In this document: one piece after another, positions 1 through 8,423 of the stretch
Layout of the letters: every line of letters begins with the position of its first letter
Numbering within the stretch: the stretch's first letter is position 1
Origin: Bin22 sp965207275
GTDB taxonomy: Bacteria > Chloroflexota > Dehalococcoidia > Lucifugimonadales > UBA3495
DNA: 64,000 bases
NCBI GenBank assembly: GCA_965207275.1
Contig: CBDBMH010000002.1
Coordinates: 496,001-560,000, forward strand
Reading direction: 5' to 3'
Position numbers and translations under genes: made by a program
The notes under the pieces: generated by a model
Told to the model about the DNA's origin: nothing
The model's database searches: none
The model's input: the letters and a program-made list of their open reading frames with translations, nothing else

Positions 1-911
1 GTTACGTCGAAGTCGGAATCACCGCTTACGACCCCCATTACACGTACCAGAGCAAGAAGGACTGGGTGAAATTCCCCCACGTCGTCTGCCTGGCCTACGA
101 GCAGGACTTCGAGCCCACCCAGACCATCCCCAGCGTTGACGCCGAGATCGTGCACTCCAGCACCTATCGGACCGAAGGCGCTGCCGGCCTGGAGCTCGGC
201 AACTATATCCGCAGCCTTGGCTACCGCGCCCAGGTTCACAGTCCCAACGACAACACCGGCCCTTACATTCCCATGTTCGTGTCTGCCGGTACCGGCCAGT
301 TGGGCGCTTGCGGCTACCTGCTGACCCCCCACGTCGGCTCCCGCTGCCGCATCATGATGATCACCACCGACGCCAACGTCACTTATGATCAGCCGGTGGA
401 CTACGGCATCCACGCCTTCTGCCAGGTGTGCCAGGTCTGCGTGAACCGCTGCCCGGGCCGCGCCCTGATGCGCGACAAGATCTGGTGGCGGGGAATTGAG
501 AAGAACAAGCTCTACTTCAAGCGCTGCCGCCCCGTCATGGCCCGCTACCTGGGCTGCGGCATCTGCATGAAGGTTTGCCCCATCCAGAAGTACGGCCTCC
601 AGAACGTCATGGAGCACTATGCCGAGACCGGTCAGGTACTGGGCAAGGGCACCCACGACCTCGAAGGTTACACCCTGGAAGGCAAGGGCTACTTCGGCCC
701 CGGCGAAATGCCGGTCTTCGATGCCGGTTTCTTCGAAATGCCTCAGGGCGACACCGAAGAGTGGGCTTTCACCGAGTTCAAGAAGGAAGCCATGGCCAAC
801 GGCGGAACCATCACCGACGACATGATCGAGAAGTTCCGCACCGAGGTCGCCCGTGGTCTGTCCCAGAGCCGGGACAACATGGGCATGATGGAGGAAGAGG
901 ACTACATCTAG
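1..911 (+). CDS. Reductive-dehalogenase-like [4Fe-4S] protein, 3' part
   Basis: The reading frame is open from the window edge (first full codon at base 3), so the N-terminus is missing; a GTG at 66 is internal. About 300 residues remain. Two cysteine clusters are visible: CQVCQVCVNRCP (C-x2-C-x2-C-x3-CP) and, about 40 residues later, a C-x9-C-x2-C-x3-CP cluster ending GCGICMKVCP. This pair of [4Fe-4S] motifs near the C-terminus follows the RdhA pattern, and the text around them (a DYGIHAFC lead-in) resembles RdhA-like proteins of marine Chloroflexota. QueG-type epoxyqueuosine reductases share the double cluster and are the main alternative. The acidic tail (EEED) is atypical. Whether it dehalogenates anything cannot be told, because the corrinoid domain and any Tat signal lie outside the window. 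Confidence 0.7.
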   Translation, partial: YVEVGITAYDPHYTYQSKKDWVKFPHVVCLAYEQDFEPTQTIPSVDAEIVHSSTYRTEGAAGLELGNYIRSLGYRAQVHSPNDNTGPYIPMFVSAGTGQLGACGYLLTPHVGSRCRIMMITTDANVTYDQPVDYGIHAFCQVCQVCVNRCPGRALMRDKIWWRGIEKNKLYFKRCRPVMARYLGCGICMKVCPIQKYGLQNVMEHYAETGQVLGKGTHDLEGYTLEGKGYFGPGEMPVFDAGFFEMPQGDTEEWAFTEFKKEAMANGGTITDDMIEKFRTEVARGLSQSRDNMGMMEEEDYI

Positions 912-941
912 TCCCCATACTTCACTCAACCAAGGCAATCA

Positions 942-974
942 GGGCCGGTGGATTCTTCCACCGGCCCTTTTCTT
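942..974 (+). terminator. Rho-independent terminator of the RdhA-like gene
   Basis: A perfect 11-bp stem (942-952 with 957-967) closes a TTCT loop and is followed by a T-rich run (968-974), 30 bases after the stop codon at 911. Confidence 0.9.
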
Positions 975-1043
975 AGTGCCTTCAACTTCCTTCTTCGCTC
1001 AGGGCAACCACCTCCTTGCTTCCGCTGCACACCCAATCGAGGA

Positions 1044-1083
1044 GTCATGCCGCCCTGAGCCTGCCGAGGGGCCTCAAGTCCTT
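1044..1083 (+). repeat. Dispersed intergenic repeat, family A
   Basis: One of at least six copies in the window. The core starts GTCATGYCGCCCTGAG, has a variable middle, and ends near CCGAAGGGCCTGAA. Other copies are near 4496-4538 (inverted), 7078-7126, 11548-11605, 19554-19600 and 27717-27758. All lie between genes. The rest of 975-1202 holds nothing else I can support. Confidence 0.7.
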
Positions 1084-1210
1084 CCCTTCAACCCGATATG
1101 GGCGCCAGTCAGAGAACCAGGAACATGTCCAACTTCAGCCCCAAGAGTATAAAGATATCACCACGTCTCCCGTCTTCTCTCGTTCCTTGCAGGGCAATCG
1201 TGCTTTAATA

Positions 1211-1233
1211 GGGAATTACATACTTCACTTGAC
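1211..1233 (+). repeat. Left terminal inverted repeat of the IS1595 element
   Basis: 23 of 23 bases match the reverse complement of 4387-4409. The target duplication CTTTAATA lies immediately outside (1203-1210). Confidence 0.95.
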
Positions 1234-1247
1234 GAATCAAGCTGACT

Positions 1248-1419
1248 GCTGATAGAATCAGCCCATCTAAACGCAACACCCGCTGCGCTAACAGCGGGCG
1301 AGCGCGGAACCGTAACGCAACTATGGAGGCGGTTCCTCTGTCCAGGACGGGTTGATGGTATCAGCCTGTCTCGGCCATTGGCAATACCTCCGGCGACGGT
1401 TTCGCGCCGGAGGATTTTT
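1248..1419 (+). ncRNA. Five-hairpin structured leader or small RNA in the transposon
   Basis: Five hairpins follow one another between the left end and the first ORF: 1248-1253/1257-1262 (6 bp, loop AGA), 1279-1285/1292-1298 (7 bp), 1306-1312/1330-1336 (7 bp, 17-nt loop), 1346-1356/1360-1370 (11 bp including two G-U pairs, loop GGT) and 1387-1395/1405-1413 (9 bp, GC-rich) followed by ATTTTT. The last one resembles an intrinsic terminator and also covers the GGAGGA ribosome site of the ORF at 1421. I do not recognise an Rfam family. It could be an attenuator, an RNA ending at 1419, or part of the transposition machinery. The pairing is seen directly; expression and function are inference. Confidence 0.5.
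1387..1419 (+). terminator. Terminator-like hairpin that masks a ribosome binding site
   Basis: The stem CCTCCGGCG/CGCCGGAGG (1387-1395/1405-1413) is followed by ATTTTT. Its 3' arm contains most of the GGAGGA (1409-1414) that would serve the ATG at 1421, so termination and translation control are both possible. Confidence 0.5.
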
Positions 1420-1420
1420 G

Positions 1421-1567
1421 ATGGCAAGGACACGAAGCCGCAACCGGATTAAACAGGCATACACGGCAGCAAAGAGGACGGGCAATCTCCCAGGCCGCAA
1501 GGGTTGGGGCCAAGTGAAGGCCGCCTACCGGAAGTTGGCAGGGGATTCGCCACGCCGGGGCAGGTAA
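1421..1567 (+). CDS. 48-residue highly basic protein of the transposon
   Basis: Start chosen at ATG 1421 because GGAGGA at 1409-1414 is well spaced; the frame is also open further upstream. The protein is very rich in Arg and Lys (it begins MARTRSRNRIKQ and ends SPRRGR), has no Cys and no membrane segment, and looks like a nucleic-acid-binding peptide. I do not recognise the family. It ends three bases before the methyltransferase-HNH start at 1571, so the two are probably co-translated. Its ribosome site lies inside the terminator-like hairpin, which suggests tight control of both genes. Confidence 0.55.
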   Translation: MARTRSRNRIKQAYTAAKRTGNLPGRKGWGQVKAAYRKLAGDSPRRGR

Positions 1568-1570
1568 CAC

Positions 1571-3388
1571 ATGAGCAGGTTGAACGTATCGAACCGCACG
1601 TTGGCGATTATGGACAACCTGGCCTTCCTACGGTCCTTGAACAACGAGTGCATCGACCTGATTGCCATAGACCCGCCTTTCGCGGCAAATGAGACCTTTA
1701 CCAGCAGGCCCCGTCCGCCCATCAGCAGGAAGGAACTTGCCGAGGAAAAGGCCCTGGCCAAGTCTCACAAGGCGGCCCACAACGAAGGCATAGGGGAATC
1801 CAGGGTCAAGGACTACTGGAACTGGGATGATGACGTTCACCCGGACTGGAAGGCCCGCATAGAAGATGATTACCCCAGAGTCTTTGCGGTGGTTCAGGCG
1901 GTCGAGGCTTGCGCCACGGAGAACGAGGCCGCCTACATCTGCTTCATGGCTACCCGGCTGATTGAGTGCCGGCGGGTCTTGAAGACTACGGGCAGCATCT
2001 ACGTTCACTGCGATCATCACGCCAATAGCTACCTTCGGATGCTGCTGGATGCCATCTTCGGGGCGGAGAACTTCCGCAGCGCCATCACCTGGCGGCGGGC
2101 CACATCCCACAATGACGCGAAGGGTTACGGAAACATTACCGATACGCTGCTTTACTACTCGGTGTCCTCGGAATACGCCTGGAACGGGCAGGAAATCACC
2201 CAGCCCAAGACCGAGGAACAGTTGAAATCTGCCTATCCGCAAAAAGACGAAAACGGACCGGTCAGGTTCTCCGACCTGACCGGTGCCGGTGCCACCGACG
2301 GAGAGTCCGGGCAACCGTGGAAGGGCTATGACGTGGCTGCCAGGGGGCGTCATTGGGCGCCGCCAAAATCATCCGCCTATGCCTACTGGATAGAGGAGCG
2401 ATTCATCCCCGGTTACACCAGCTTGAGCAGCGTCCACGAGCGCCTTGACGCACTGGATGATGCTGGCCTGATTACCCACCCCAAGAAGGGCGTTTGGCCG
2501 GGGCTGAAACGATATGCTGCTGCCGACAAGGGGAATCCGCCGCAGAACCTGATCCTGGACCCTACCGGATTCACCAACTACAGCACCGGCGGCGGGGAGT
2601 TCGTCGGCTACTCTACCCAGAAGCCCCTGGCCCTCTATGAGCGGCTGATAAAGGCCAGCAGCAACCCCGGGGACGTGGTACTGGACATCTTCGCCGGTTG
2701 CGCCACCACTGCGGTTGCCGCTGAGAGCCTGAAGCGCAAGTGGATAGCTTGCGACATGGCCTATCGCTCCTGGACTATGCTCAAGCGACGGTTCTACCTG
2801 AATGGCTTTGCGCTGTCTGATATGACCGACTCCACGCGGGCGGTGCTGGGAGAGCATCAGACCAAGATGCAGCAGGCCCGGTCAAAGACCATTGGCCCCA
2901 ATGCCTTGCCCAAGCGCACCGACAAAGACCCTGCCCCTTTTCACCCTCTGGAGCAAGGACGGCGGGGAAGGCGCACTACCCAATCAGCCAGTTGGTCAGG
3001 GAGAATCCCAAAAGAGGAAGCTAAGAAGCTGCTGATTGAGCGGTTCGGCCCGGTCTGCTGGGGTTGCGGCTACGAACCGCGCCGGCCAAATGGGAGCCTG
3101 GACGATACCCTGCTGGAAGTGGACCATATCCGCGCCCGGCGGTCCACCGAGGGAGCACAGGGGAACGATGAACTGTACAATTTGGCCCTGCTTCACCGGA
3201 CCTGTAACGGAATCAAGCGGAACAAGCTGACCCTGGAAGAGTTGCGGAACGACAACGCGCTGAACGGGCGGCTGTACGTGGGTGGTTTGACCGACTTGGT
3301 GGACCTGTACCTTGCACAGCAGTTTGCCCAGGAACAGATAGCGGCCCACGTCTTGAGACATGGGGTGCAACAGCCGATGGCGGTCTAA
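1571..3388 (+). CDS. DNA methyltransferase fused to HNH endonuclease
   Basis: 605 residues. The N-terminal part is a beta-class amino (N6-adenine or N4-cytosine) DNA methyltransferase: catalytic motif IV DPPF (34-37) comes before the SAM-binding motif DIFAGCATT (372-380), with the usual STQKP (348-352) between them. The C-terminal part (about 490-555) is an HNH nuclease: CWGCGY supplies Cys496 and Cys499, EVDHI supplies His519, and LHRTCNGIKRNK supplies His542, Cys545 and Asn546. Both active sites look intact, so one chain could methylate and cut, as in type IIG or IIL enzymes, though those normally use other nuclease folds. It is the passenger of an IS1595 element, coupled to the 48-residue ORF upstream. 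Roles could be addiction-like retention of the element, host-DNA marking or help in transposition; none is shown. Confidence 0.85.
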   Translation: MSRLNVSNRTLAIMDNLAFLRSLNNECIDLIAIDPPFAANETFTSRPRPPISRKELAEEKALAKSHKAAHNEGIGESRVKDYWNWDDDVHPDWKARIEDDYPRVFAVVQAVEACATENEAAYICFMATRLIECRRVLKTTGSIYVHCDHHANSYLRMLLDAIFGAENFRSAITWRRATSHNDAKGYGNITDTLLYYSVSSEYAWNGQEITQPKTEEQLKSAYPQKDENGPVRFSDLTGAGATDGESGQPWKGYDVAARGRHWAPPKSSAYAYWIEERFIPGYTSLSSVHERLDALDDAGLITHPKKGVWPGLKRYAAADKGNPPQNLILDPTGFTNYSTGGGEFVGYSTQKPLALYERLIKASSNPGDVVLDIFAGCATTAVAAESLKRKWIACDMAYRSWTMLKRRFYLNGFALSDMTDSTRAVLGEHQTKMQQARSKTIGPNALPKRTDKDPAPFHPLEQGRRGRRTTQSASWSGRIPKEEAKKLLIERFGPVCWGCGYEPRRPNGSLDDTLLEVDHIRARRSTEGAQGNDELYNLALLHRTCNGIKRNKLTLEELRNDNALNGRLYVGGLTDLVDLYLAQQFAQEQIAAHVLRHGVQQPMAV

Positions 3389-4332
3389 CCTGCGTGGATG
3401 GCGAACACAGGGGCGGTCAGGTCCGCGTACCGGAGCCGCTTGCCGATGCAACCGCGCATCAGGGCCGCCATTTGGCTGAGAGTGTCGGCGGGCCGGTTGT
3501 TGTGGCGGCCCTCGAACTCATTGACGTAGCGCCCCAAGTGCTTGCCGCTCATCCAGTGGTAAATCCCGATGTAGCCGCGCTTGAGCATGGACCAGAAGGA
3601 TTCCATCCCGTTGGTATGGGCCATGTCCCTGACATACTCCCCAACGCTGTGCTTGACTGTTTCGTGGCGGCGGGGAAGGCCGGTGTACGCCGTGGCTTCG
3701 TCGGTGTAGACGATGGCCGTCGGTTCGGTCTTGCGCTGGACGATACCCTGGAGTGTGGATTTGTCGGTCTTTTCGACAACCTCGGCGTCAACCTGGTTAG
3801 TCTCCCGGTCTTTGACACCGGCGACGGCGGTCTTCCCGACAGTACCACGCCCCGCCTTGAGTTTCTTGGATTCGTGCTTGTTCTTTTCCAGCCCGCCGAT
3901 ATAGGTCTCATCGGCTTCCACCGGCCCACTGAACACCGGATCGCCGCCGTCCATCGCTTCGCGGATCCGGTGGGCCAGGAACCAGGCGGACTTTTGAGTA
4001 ATACCCAAATCCCGGTGAAGTTTCATGGAGCTTACGCCCTTGAGATTGGTCAAAATCTGGTAGAAGGCAATGGCCCACTTGCGGAGGGGAATATGGGAGG
4101 ATTCCATGACCGTGCCGAGCTTCACCGAGAAGTAGGCGCGGCAATCGGAACACCAGTACGGCATTGGCTTGGCGTTGGGTACTTCGCTGGTGCGCTCACC
4201 GCCACAGCGGGCGCAAGTCCGGCCTTCCGGCCAGCGGATGGACTCGAACCAGTCGAGGGCGGTATCCTCGTCGGGGAACAGCTCCAGCAGTTCGATTATC
4301 CCGATTCCCTTGCGAAAACTCTTACCCGCCAT
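3385..4332 (-). CDS. IS1595-family (ISXO2-like) transposase
   Basis: 315 residues with the family layout. An N-terminal zinc ribbon (CARCGG and YWCSDC, about residues 40-65) is followed by a helical region, then the DDE catalytic domain with EADETYIGG (first Asp), VYTDEATAY (second Asp) and a C-terminal NGMESFWSMLKRGYIG block typical of ISXO2-like enzymes. It is transcribed leftward, and its last bases overlap the stop of the methyltransferase-HNH gene by four nucleotides. Its start is 55 bp inside the right end of the element. The frame is complete, so the transposon is probably still able to move. Confidence 0.93.
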   Translation of the reverse strand: MAGKSFRKGIGIIELLELFPDEDTALDWFESIRWPEGRTCARCGGERTSEVPNAKPMPYWCSDCRAYFSVKLGTVMESSHIPLRKWAIAFYQILTNLKGVSSMKLHRDLGITQKSAWFLAHRIREAMDGGDPVFSGPVEADETYIGGLEKNKHESKKLKAGRGTVGKTAVAGVKDRETNQVDAEVVEKTDKSTLQGIVQRKTEPTAIVYTDEATAYTGLPRRHETVKHSVGEYVRDMAHTNGMESFWSMLKRGYIGIYHWMSGKHLGRYVNEFEGRHNNRPADTLSQMAALMRGCIGKRLRYADLTAPVFAIHAG

Positions 4333-4386
4333 TGGTGCTCACCATCCCTGATTGATGGGATGATGATAGCTTATTCAGGCCGGTTT

Positions 4387-4409
4387 GTCAAGTGAAGTAT
4401 GTAATTCCC
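4387..4409 (-). repeat. Right terminal inverted repeat of the IS1595 element
   Basis: Perfect inverted match to 1211-1233. The second copy of the target duplication is at 4410-4417. Confidence 0.95.
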
Positions 4410-4418
4410 CTTTAATAG

Positions 4419-4538
4419 AGGGTCATTCTGAGCGAAGCCGAAGAATCTAAACTCTAACCCACTAGCCGGGTTTTGGGCCCGCAACTGGGCTTAGGGGCAG
4501 GATTTCAGGCCCTTCGGCTTCGCTCAGGGCGACATGAC
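4419..4538. repeat. Two family-A repeat copies next to the IS1595 insertion
   Basis: A short copy (4419-4448, TCATTCTGAGCGAAGCCGAA) is followed by an inverted fuller copy (4496-4538). Together they could fold back on one another. Between 4539 and 4819 I see nothing further. Confidence 0.6.
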
Positions 4539-4819
4539 CCTTGCCTACCGAATACTTCCCGGCTACAGCCCGAATCTATAAACAGATTGCCCTGCTGTAC
4601 CTTGCTAGACAATGGTAAACCCTGTTGTTAAGATTGTTCTACTCGCTCTCAATCGGTTGCCATAACAGGTCGCCGGTATCCTGGCTCTCGCCTTCAGCAT
4701 CCTCGGCATGGCGGTGGATGGGCAGCCTTTCGTCGGTAGGTAGCGCCCTCACACTCCACACTCCGTGGACCTGCCTGTCGGGACACAGCCATATTTCCGC
4801 GCCTTTGGGGGGATTTCCG

Positions 4820-6946
4820 ATGCCACAGCTCACCCGTTGGATAACTGTACTAGCCCTGGTCACATTGCTCACCCTCCTCCTTGCCTGCACCAGGCAGGTG
4901 GAGGTGGTCAAGGAAGTTCCTGTAGAGGTTGAAAGACAGGTTACCGTCGAGGTGGAGCGAGAGGTACCGGTAGAGGTGGAGAGGCAGGTAATGGTGCAGG
5001 TCGTGGCTACTCCCACTCCTGGCCCGGCTCCACAGGTTGAACTGCCCCGCCAGCCCCAGGCCCAGCCCGTTGCCGGTAGCGAGCCAGCGCAAGCGGCCCC
5101 GACCCAGGTTCCGCCTCCCCCGCCGCAGCCAACAATCGCGGCAATGGTTGACGACGTAGAGCGAATCTACAAGATCGGCATTTCCGAAGACCTGACTACC
5201 ACCAACTACTGGGCCTATCTGGGTCCGGACGGCACCATCTGGAACCTGTACGTACTGAGCGGCAGCAAGCCTTCCCTCTATTCCTACACCAGCCAGACTT
5301 TCGATTGGGTCCCATCCCTGGCCTCCGACTTTCCCACCGCGTTGCTCGAAGAGACCGTGGACGGAGAGACCCTTTGGACCACGGAAGTGCCTCTCAAGCA
5401 GGGCGTAATGTGGAGCGACGGCACGGAGGTAACTGCCGAGGACTTCGCCTTCACCGCCAATACCGCCAATGAACTGATGCTCACCGGCAACTGGCCCGGC
5501 ATAGTGGACCCCGAATACTATCATCACTCCGAAGCCCTTGACCCCTACCGCCTGAAGATTTACTTCCAGAAGAAACCCGGCCTGGCCCGCTGGCAGTTCG
5601 GCCTCGCCTTCATGCCCATCTTCCCCAAGTCCTATTGGGAACCGGTGGTCGCCGAGGCAAAACAGGCCGGTGAACTGCCGGAACAGCATAAAGTCCTCTT
5701 TGCCCACGTTCCCGAGGGAGAACCCACCGGCGGCCCCTTCGGCTTCGATAAGTGGGAAAGGGGCGCCTTCGCCGAAAAGACCCGCAATGACGACTACTAT
5801 TTCCGGGGGGCCACGTCTACCCAGTACGACAATGGCGCTTATGTTGAGACCAAGCCCGGGGTCTACGAATTCGCCGCCTTCGGTGAACCTGCCGGCGAAG
5901 TCGCTCTCCAGACTATCCAGGGCCCCAACGCCAGCAGTTCCATCTATTCCGTTTACGGCAGCCAGGATGCCACGGTCCTGGCCCTCAGGAAGGGCGACAT
6001 CGATTTCATGCTCAATCCCCTCGGCCTTTCCAAGGGCCTACAGGAGCAACTGGAAGGCGCCGAAGGTCTCACCACCATCTCCAACTCTTCCGATGGCGTC
6101 CGCTACCTGGGCTTCAACTTCCGTCGCGAACCCATGAACGACAAGGCATTCCGTCAGGCCGTGGCCACCCTCATTGACAAGGAATTCCTCACCCAGACCG
6201 TCCTCCAGGGCGTCGCTATCCCCGTCTATGCCATGGTCCCCAACGGCAATGCCGCCTGGTACAACCCCGACGTGCCCCAGGTTGGCAAGGGCCTTACCCG
6301 GGCCGAGCGCGTGGCCCATGCCGTCCAAATGCTCAAGGAGGCCGGCTTTACCTGGGAAGTGGAACCCCGCGTCAGCGAAGACGGCCGGTTCGTCGAACAG
6401 CAGGGCGAGGGACTCAGGATGCCCAACGGCGAACCCATCCCGGAGATGACGGTCCTGGCGCCCAGCCCGGGCTATGACCCTCTCCGTTCGACCTTCGCTA
6501 TATGGATTGAACGCTGGCTGACCGAAGTCGGGATCCCCCTTCGAGCCGACCTCACGGGCTTTAACCTCATCGTTGATAAGGTGTTCAACCAGCAGGACTT
6601 CGATATGTGGATCCTGGGTTGGGGCCTGAGCCTCTACCCCGACTATCTTGAGGTTTTCTTCCACAGCCGGTACTCCGACCTGGAAGGATACAATGCGGGA
6701 GGATACAACAACCCCGAATTTGACCAATTGGCCGACGACCTGGTGGCGGAAACCGACCTGCAAAGCGCCCGGGACCAGGTCTTCCGCATGCAGGCCTTCC
6801 TGGCCGATGACCTGCCCTACGTTACCCTGTTCACCACCCCCATAGTGGAAACCTACCGCAGCGACAAGATTGAGTTTCCCTACACCGATAATCTGGGCGG
6901 CCTTCAAAACGTAGCCGGCATGCCATCCCTGGTCAGCTTCAAGTAA
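4820..6946 (+). CDS. Peptide-type ABC transporter substrate-binding lipoprotein (SBP family 5)
   Basis: 708 residues from ATG 4820, chosen because GGGGGG (4807-4812) precedes it and the next residues form a classic lipoprotein signal (TLLTLLLAC). The frame continues upstream to 4625 but that part does not look like protein. After the lipidated Cys comes a repetitive Val/Glu linker (units like VEVERQV and VEVEREVPV), common in Chloroflexota binding proteins, then a Pro/Ala/Gln-rich stretch, then the SBP_bac_5 fold from about residue 115. Family signs include WSDGTEVTAEDFAFT near the start of the fold and FRQAVATLID further on. It heads an operon with two permeases and two ATPases (7272-11494). 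The substrate could be peptides, opines or other oligomers. Confidence 0.92.
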   Translation: MPQLTRWITVLALVTLLTLLLACTRQVEVVKEVPVEVERQVTVEVEREVPVEVERQVMVQVVATPTPGPAPQVELPRQPQAQPVAGSEPAQAAPTQVPPPPPQPTIAAMVDDVERIYKIGISEDLTTTNYWAYLGPDGTIWNLYVLSGSKPSLYSYTSQTFDWVPSLASDFPTALLEETVDGETLWTTEVPLKQGVMWSDGTEVTAEDFAFTANTANELMLTGNWPGIVDPEYYHHSEALDPYRLKIYFQKKPGLARWQFGLAFMPIFPKSYWEPVVAEAKQAGELPEQHKVLFAHVPEGEPTGGPFGFDKWERGAFAEKTRNDDYYFRGATSTQYDNGAYVETKPGVYEFAAFGEPAGEVALQTIQGPNASSSIYSVYGSQDATVLALRKGDIDFMLNPLGLSKGLQEQLEGAEGLTTISNSSDGVRYLGFNFRREPMNDKAFRQAVATLIDKEFLTQTVLQGVAIPVYAMVPNGNAAWYNPDVPQVGKGLTRAERVAHAVQMLKEAGFTWEVEPRVSEDGRFVEQQGEGLRMPNGEPIPEMTVLAPSPGYDPLRSTFAIWIERWLTEVGIPLRADLTGFNLIVDKVFNQQDFDMWILGWGLSLYPDYLEVFFHSRYSDLEGYNAGGYNNPEFDQLADDLVAETDLQSARDQVFRMQAFLADDLPYVTLFTTPIVETYRSDKIEFPYTDNLGGLQNVAGMPSLVSFK

Positions 6947-7271
6947 TCTGTTTAAAGAGATGCTCGGCGTCAGGCTGACCCGTTACCCCTTCCCCCTTGA
7001 TGGGGGAAGGCTGGGATGGGGGCGAATACCCGGCCATTTTGGTGCCCCATAAGTGACAGGAGTCTTTGCAAGAGGTAGTGTCGCCCTGAGTCCGCCGCGG
7101 CGGACCGAAGGGCCTGAAAACTTGCCCGGATATTCCCCACGGGCCCGCGAGAACAATTGGAAGGCCACGATAAAGAGAACGTGTGAATAAGTCCCTTCCC
7201 CCGTCGAGCGGGGAAGGTTCGGATAGATGTGACCGCCACACCCACCCATTCGTCAGGAGTTAGCCCCCAAC
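6947..7271. repeat. Intergenic repeats of families A and B
   Basis: Family B is a palindrome of the form CCTTCCCCCTTGATGGGGG followed by AAGG. It occurs at about 6987-7009 and in a variant at about 7195-7217; further copies are near 28072 and 36526. Family A is at 7078-7126 with an internal GTCCGCCGCGGCGGAC palindrome. No gene is supported. The importer operon must be transcribed through this spacer or restarted in it. Confidence 0.6.
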
Positions 7272-8423
7272 ATGACCGGTTACCTGGTCCGCCGCGCGGG
7301 ACAAATGGTCCTCACCCTCTTCCTGATAATTACCTTCGCCTTCTTCCTGGTGCAGGCCCAGCCCGGCGACTACGCCACCTTCTACGCCCTGGACCCCGAT
7401 ATGCCTCCGGAAGTCAGGCAACAACTGCGCGCCTCCTTCGGCCTCGACCAACCATTGTGGCAACAGTACCTGATCCACCTCAAAAACACCGTCACCGGTA
7501 ACTTTGGCGTTTCATTCGGCCATTTTCCCAGGCCGGTGATGGAAGTGTTGATCGAGCGGGTACCGCGTACGGCGGTCCTCTTCCTCACCGCCACCGTCAT
7601 GTCCTTTTACGTCGGGTTCCTGCTGGGGAAGGCCATCGCCTGGCGCCGTGGGGGCGTCCTGGAGTACACCGCCACCATCTCCGGCGCAACTCTCTTCACC
7701 GTATTCACCCCCGCCTTCGGTCTGATGATGATCTGGATCTTCGCCTTCCGCCTGGGCTGGCTGCCCGTGGGCAAGTTCCTGGATCCCCTGGTATGGCGCC
7801 ATGCGGAAGTGACCGCCAACTTTGTTTTCAGCCAGATGCTGCTGACCGCCTTCCTCATTACCGTTTTCGCCTTCCTGACCATCTTCCTGCTGAGAAAAAC
7901 CGGCCGCATCGGCCTGGCAAAGTGGGCGGGCCCCCTGATCGGGGCCGGCCTGGTCGTCGCCCTGCTGGTCTGGACCTTTTCCGGCATTGGTGGGCTGGCC
8001 CTGGACATCCTGCGGCACATGGTCCTGCCTATCGTTACCCTCACTCTGATCTCCTTCGCCGGTACCATGCTCCTCACCCGCAACAGCATGCTGGAGACGG
8101 TGCGCGAGGACTACGTGATGGCCGCCCGGGCCAAGGGTCTGCCGGAGAAACTGGTGCGCGATCGCCATGCTGCCCGTAATGCCCTGCTCCCCGTGGTTAC
8201 CAGCCTGGTCTACAGCCTCATCTTCGCCATCGACGGCAGCGTCATCATCGAGGGAGTCTTTTCCTGGCCCGGCACCGGCCTCACCCTGCTGCAGGCCGTC
8301 CGCTCCGAAGACCTGCCCCTGGTCATGGGAGCCATGGTCTTCATCGGTCTCTTCTCCCTGCTGGCCCACGTCATAGTTGACGTTCTCTACGTCTATCTGG
8401 ACCCCAGGATACGCTACCAGTGA
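7272..8423 (+). CDS. ABC transporter permease, DppB/OppB type
   Basis: 383 residues. The protein starts with the typical MTGYLVRRAGQMVLTLFLI first membrane segment, then a short conserved periplasmic part (PGDYATFYALDP, LRASFGLDQPLWQQYL). At least six hydrophobic segments follow. The cytoplasmic EAA loop that docks on the ATPase is visible as YVMAARAKGLPEKLVRDRHA, followed by NALLPVV. It is slightly longer than the usual 310-340 residues because of an extra hydrophobic insert between about 190 and 250. Its stop overlaps the GTG start of the second permease by four bases (GTGA). Confidence 0.93.
   Translation: MTGYLVRRAGQMVLTLFLIITFAFFLVQAQPGDYATFYALDPDMPPEVRQQLRASFGLDQPLWQQYLIHLKNTVTGNFGVSFGHFPRPVMEVLIERVPRTAVLFLTATVMSFYVGFLLGKAIAWRRGGVLEYTATISGATLFTVFTPAFGLMMIWIFAFRLGWLPVGKFLDPLVWRHAEVTANFVFSQMLLTAFLITVFAFLTIFLLRKTGRIGLAKWAGPLIGAGLVVALLVWTFSGIGGLALDILRHMVLPIVTLTLISFAGTMLLTRNSMLETVREDYVMAARAKGLPEKLVRDRHAARNALLPVVTSLVYSLIFAIDGSVIIEGVFSWPGTGLTLLQAVRSEDLPLVMGAMVFIGLFSLLAHVIVDVLYVYLDPRIRYQ

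Larger units (their letters stand above)
1211..4409. mobile_element. IS1595-family transposon with methyltransferase-HNH passenger
   Basis: A complete 3199-bp element. The ends are perfect 23-bp inverted repeats (1211-1233 and 4387-4409, beginning GGGAATTACATACTTCAC). They are flanked by an exact 8-bp duplication CTTTAATA (1203-1210 and 4410-4417), the target-duplication length known for IS1595. From left to right it holds a structured leader (1248-1419), a small basic ORF, a DNA methyltransferase-HNH fusion, and a convergent IS1595-type transposase whose stop codon overlaps that of the fusion. Removing the element plus one duplication copy restores a plain intergenic sequence, so no gene was broken. 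Exact ends and an intact transposase suggest recent arrival. Confidence 0.93.

Noticed and set aside
1248..3388. IscB/HEARO-type OMEGA system
   Set aside because: The HNH protein lacks RuvC motifs and carries a methyltransferase domain instead, so only the arrangement is similar.
4625..4819. N-terminal extension of the ABC binding protein
   Set aside because: ATG 4820 has a good ribosome site and starts a lipoprotein signal; the upstream codons do not look like protein.
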